From: CBDEGU01 sp965238045
GTDB lineage: Bacteria > Acidobacteriota > Terriglobia > Bryobacterales > UBA6623
Assembly: GCA_965238045.1 (NCBI GenBank)
Contig: CBDEGU010000008.1
Coordinates: 124,001-188,000, forward strand
DNA: 64,000 nt
Direction of reading: 5' to 3'
The position numbers and the translations under genes are program-made. The notes beneath the pieces are model-generated. The model saw only the letters and a list, made by a program, of their open reading frames with translations, was not told the origin of the DNA and did not search any database. The first letter of the stretch is position 1; each line of letters starts with the position of its first letter. Shown here piece by piece: positions 61,399-64,000 of the stretch.

Positions 61399-62475
61399 AT
61401 GCGCGATCTGGCCGTCCTATTTCTCCATCTGTTAGCGACGGTGGCCCGACTCGCCGGTCCTGGCGGCGCCCGTTCCGTGGTGGCCGAATCCGTGCTCGTC
61501 AAGCAGCAAGTTCTGATCCTCAATCGCTCCCGGAGACGTTCACCCAACCTTCGCCCTTCCGATCGCATGGTCGCTGGTTTGTGTACACTCCTCATGCGTC
61601 CTCGCCGGTTGATCCGTTCTGCGATCGTCATGAAACCCTCGACGCTCTTGAGGCTCCACCGAGCGCTGACCAAGCGGAAATACCGCCAGCTCTTCTCATC
61701 CGGGGTCCCGAAGAAGCCTGGCCCAAAGGGACCCACCCAGGACGTCATGGCCGCCGTCGTCGACATGAAGCAGCGGAATCCGACCTGGGGTTGTCCACGG
61801 ATCGCGCAACAGATCGCCCTGGCCTTCGGCATTCCCATCGATAAAGATGTTGTTCGGCGCATTCTCGCCGTTCGGTACCAGCCGGAACCAGATTCGTGTG
61901 GCCCCTCATGGCTGACGTTCCTCGGACATGCGAAAGACGGCCTCTGGAGCATCGACCTGTTCCGGTGCGAGTCAGCGATCTTGCGAAGCCATTGGGTGCT
62001 GGTGGTCATGGACCAATGCACGCGGCGGATCGTCGGCTTCGGCATCCATGCCGGCATCGTGGATGGCAGAGCCTTGTGCTGCATGTTCAACCATGCCATT
62101 CGAGGGCATGCGACACCGAAATACCTCAGCTCCGACAACGATCCGCTGTACCGGTTCCACCAATGGCAGGCCAACCTGCGGGTGCTGTGCGTGAGCGAGG
62201 TCAAGAGTGTTCCTTATGTTCCGATGTCGCATCCGTTTGTCGAACGGTTGATCGGCACCCTGCGACGAGAATGCTTGGACCGAATCCTGTTCTGGTCCGC
62301 GCCCGACCTGGAACAGAAACTGTTCGAATTCCAGGACTTCTACAATGCTCATCGGGCGCATGCGTCGTTGGAAGGACGGACGCCAGTCCCGCAACGGAAG
62401 GATGTCGCAACGCTCAACCGCTACCGATGGGAAGAGCATTGCCGTGGACTCTATCAGACGCCGATCGCCGCTTGA
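61399..62475 (+). CDS. integrase-core (IS3-type) transposase
   Basis: This 358-residue protein is related in layout, but not closely in sequence, to the one at 56605. The catalytic residues are in WSIDLFRCESAI (Asp), YLSSDNDPLYRFH (Asp) and PFVERLIGTLRRECLD (Glu). It ends WEEHCRGLYQTPIAA. No frameshift is seen. The flanks at 61,361-61,398 and 62,476-62,730 contain no other gene; no inverted repeats were identified with confidence. Confidence 0.87.
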   Translation: MRDLAVLFLHLLATVARLAGPGGARSVVAESVLVKQQVLILNRSRRRSPNLRPSDRMVAGLCTLLMRPRRLIRSAIVMKPSTLLRLHRALTKRKYRQLFSSGVPKKPGPKGPTQDVMAAVVDMKQRNPTWGCPRIAQQIALAFGIPIDKDVVRRILAVRYQPEPDSCGPSWLTFLGHAKDGLWSIDLFRCESAILRSHWVLVVMDQCTRRIVGFGIHAGIVDGRALCCMFNHAIRGHATPKYLSSDNDPLYRFHQWQANLRVLCVSEVKSVPYVPMSHPFVERLIGTLRRECLDRILFWSAPDLEQKLFEFQDFYNAHRAHASLEGRTPVPQRKDVATLNRYRWEEHCRGLYQTPIAA

Positions 62476-62730
62476 AATCTGAAGGCAAAGACGCTGGCTG
62501 GTGGGTCGCCTCGCCCGTGTTCGACGTCCCTCGCGTGACGGCCATCGCGAAACCGACGAGGACGCTTCAGCAGCACATCCTACGTCCGCCATCCTGACCG
62601 TGTTGAGGATGACTCCGGCTCAGGCGGCAAGAACAGCGGGCGATCTATCAAGTTCTTGCGAATTCGCCAGCCACACCTTGACAATGCCCTTCGACGAGTT
62701 GATAGAATACTGGAATGCGGATATCTCATC

Positions 62731-63216
62731 GTGTCCTGGTTCAGCCGGAAATGGAGAAAGGCCGCTCTGAGTAAGGTAGTCATTCCGCCCTTCGGGCGGG
62801 GATTTTCTCAGGCATGGGGGTCTATCGATCCGATGGTATCATGGTCCGATTAAAGGGCTCGCCATGCTGGAGCTCAGGGTAAGGTGCTCGTCCATCAGCT
62901 CGGCTAGGATCTCATTCCTCCGCTGAAGCTTCCGTTCCAGGGCTGCGATCTGCTGCTGCTCCGGGGTCTTGTCAGAGCGGGTTTGGCGGCCGAACGCAGC
63001 CGCGCCGTTCTCAAAGAATTCTTTCTGCCAGCGATAGAAGACCGTCGGCTGAAGGCTCCGTTCGTCGCACAGCTTGGACACGGGGACATGCTCCAGCAAG
63101 TGGCGCAGAAGAATGGACACTTTCTCGTCTGCTGTGTAGTGCTTGCGCTGTTTCGCCATTTGTTCTCTCCACTATGAGAGCGGCGCAACATTCCATTTCC
63201 GGCTGAACCAGGACAC
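62731..63216 (-). mobile_element. internally deleted IS3-family element with perfect inverted repeats
   Basis: GTGTCCTGGTTCAGCCGG... at 62731-62755 is matched exactly in reverse complement at 63192-63216. Three more bases outside each end also pair, giving 28 bp. Only the first transposase gene (OrfA) is inside; OrfB is missing, so the 486-bp unit is non-autonomous. A remnant of a related element is fused to the RHS gene near 19,891-20,001. Confidence 0.82.
62839..63159 (-). CDS. IS3-family OrfA, C-terminus altered
   Basis: This 106-residue protein begins MAKQRKHYTADEKVSILLRH and has the helix-turn-helix (VPVSKLCDERSLQPTVFYRW) and leucine-zipper segment (QQQIAALERKLQRRNEILAE) of IS3 OrfA proteins. 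The last 15 or so residues (TLSSSMASPLIGP) do not fit the family and come from the deletion junction. Without OrfB it cannot transpose by itself but might bind the element ends. Confidence 0.82.
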   Translation of the reverse strand: MAKQRKHYTADEKVSILLRHLLEHVPVSKLCDERSLQPTVFYRWQKEFFENGAAAFGRQTRSDKTPEQQQIAALERKLQRRNEILAELMDEHLTLSSSMASPLIGP

Positions 63217-63267
63217 GATCTGAGCGCGCCGCGCGGAGTAACGAAACTCCAAAAGGAAGGGGACACG

Positions 63268-64000
63268 ATGGACTTGGAAAAGGTGAAGGGAACGTTACGC
63301 GGGCCGATGATTCCGGTCATCACCAATCTGAACGACGACCTGTCGATCGACCACGGCGCGATCAGCGAGAACGTCCGCTACGTCGTCGAGCGCGGCATCA
63401 GCACCGGACACGGCGTGCTTCTGGCGGCCGGTGCCGGCGGAGACTTCCCGATGCTCACCTTCGCCGAACGCAAGGCCGTTACGGAAACAATCGCCAAGGC
63501 CGCCGATGGTCGCGCACCGGTCGTCGTGGGAGCGCAAGATACCAACGTCAACACGATCATCGAGATGGCGCAGTGGGCCGAGCAGATCGGCGCGTACGCC
63601 GTTCAGATGTCTCCCGGGTTCTACTACGAATCGTCAGACGAGGATTGCCTGCGTCTCTTCCAGGCGGTGCATAACGCGACAGGCCACATCGCGATCATGA
63701 TCTACAACACCTACTGGGAGGGCTACAACATGTCCCTCGACCAGGTCGCACGGCTCGCTGAACTGCCGCGCTGCGTCTCGCTGAAGTGGTCGTCGTCCCA
63801 GGGTAGCAGCGCCTACCTGCGCGGGGTGGCGCGATTCTCCGACCAACTGGCCGTCGTCGACAACTCGGGGCTGCACGTCATGAACCGCCTATTGGGCGGC
63901 ACGGGCTACATCACGCACCTAGCGACGGTCTGGCCCGAGCACGAGCTGGACGTATGGCGGTTGCTCGAGGCCGCCGACTACGAGGCCGCGCAGCAGAAGA
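63268..64000 (+). CDS. DHDPS/N-acetylneuraminate-lyase-family aldolase (3' end outside window)
   Basis: The ATG at 63268 has a ggaaggggac ribosome binding site. The protein reads TLRGPMIPVITNLNDDLSID, then STGHGVLLAAGAGGDFPMLT and VVVGAQDTNVNT, the barrel of the DapA superfamily. The catalytic Tyr is in IMIYNTYWEGYN and the Schiff-base Lys in SLKWSSSQGS. The G-T-T-G-E motif of true dihydrodipicolinate synthase reads AAGAGGD here, so it probably acts on another 2-oxo acid. The frame is open to the window edge. Confidence 0.82.
   Translation, partial: MDLEKVKGTLRGPMIPVITNLNDDLSIDHGAISENVRYVVERGISTGHGVLLAAGAGGDFPMLTFAERKAVTETIAKAADGRAPVVVGAQDTNVNTIIEMAQWAEQIGAYAVQMSPGFYYESSDEDCLRLFQAVHNATGHIAIMIYNTYWEGYNMSLDQVARLAELPRCVSLKWSSSQGSSAYLRGVARFSDQLAVVDNSGLHVMNRLLGGTGYITHLATVWPEHELDVWRLLEAADYEAAQQK

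Noticed and set aside
1..64000. CRISPR array
   Set aside because: No set of identical 25-40-bp repeats with similar-length spacers was seen; the tandem repeats present are short and degenerate.
49620..64000. right attachment site of the tRNA-Pro element
   Set aside because: I looked for a second copy of gagttcaaatctcggcgg and found none in the window.

Overview
This window is GC-rich DNA that most resembles an Acidobacteriota genome of the Bryobacterales/Solibacter type. This is an inference from gene content: a DUF1592 cytochrome-type gene next to a Tat-exported DUF1552 gene and an ankyrin protein, a tetratricopeptide plus PD40 propeller protein, a PQQ-type propeller, many secreted propellers and hydrolases, and a very high load of IS debris and small interspersed repeats. 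No rRNA or species marker is present.

Left part (1-10.4 kb): ordinary chromosomal genes. These are the end of an M48 peptidase with two zinc ribbons, a cupin, a beta-helix protein, a phosphatase-like protein overlapping pyrD, an MBL-fold hydrolase, two related methyltransferases and a PAS-GGDEF-EAL protein. From 10.6 to 20.2 kb the DNA is eroded. It holds copy A of a large inverted repeat, a 32-codon stub of a dehydrogenase behind a TetR-type palindrome, an HlyD-family adaptor, an ABC permease cut off by a 179-bp MITE, two repeat-eroded genes, and an RHS gene whose 5' end is replaced by nested IS3 and IS630 remnants. From 20.2 to 26.7 kb lie the DUF1592-DUF1552-ankyrin operon and an Nramp-like transporter.

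Defence patch (26.7-32.3 kb): two different IS630 elements, a PLDc_N/zinc-ribbon and YidD-like pair, an Abi_C fragment, vsr, a C5 methyltransferase split in its SAM motif by IS630, and an apparently intact Eco29kI-type GIY-YIG nuclease. A restriction gene without an intact cognate methylase is the main paradox here. From 33 to 43.7 kb come an enolase-superfamily enzyme, a subtilase with a separate propeptide-like gene, a histidine kinase/response regulator pair, a TPR-PD40 protein and a PQQ propeller protein. The two-component operon and the PD40 gene share the same promoter layout: CGTGA boxes every 11 bp at a fixed distance from a -10 element. That is the clearest regulatory circuit in the window.

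Right part (43.7-64 kb): REP-like repeats and copy B of the large inverted repeat, a membrane glycosyltransferase with an in-frame TAG, a nucleoside hydrolase, and tRNA-Pro(GGG) overlapped by a tyrosine recombinase. Beyond it lies accessory DNA: a Dabb protein, a kinase pseudogene, a SelA-like PLP enzyme, an NHL protein, a serine beta-lactamase-like hydrolase, a group II intron remnant with domain V, two DDE transposases, a truncated propeller protein, a double alpha/beta hydrolase, a deleted IS3 element with 28-bp inverted repeats, and a DHDPS-family gene running off the right edge. All functions are inferred from reading the translations; no database search was run.
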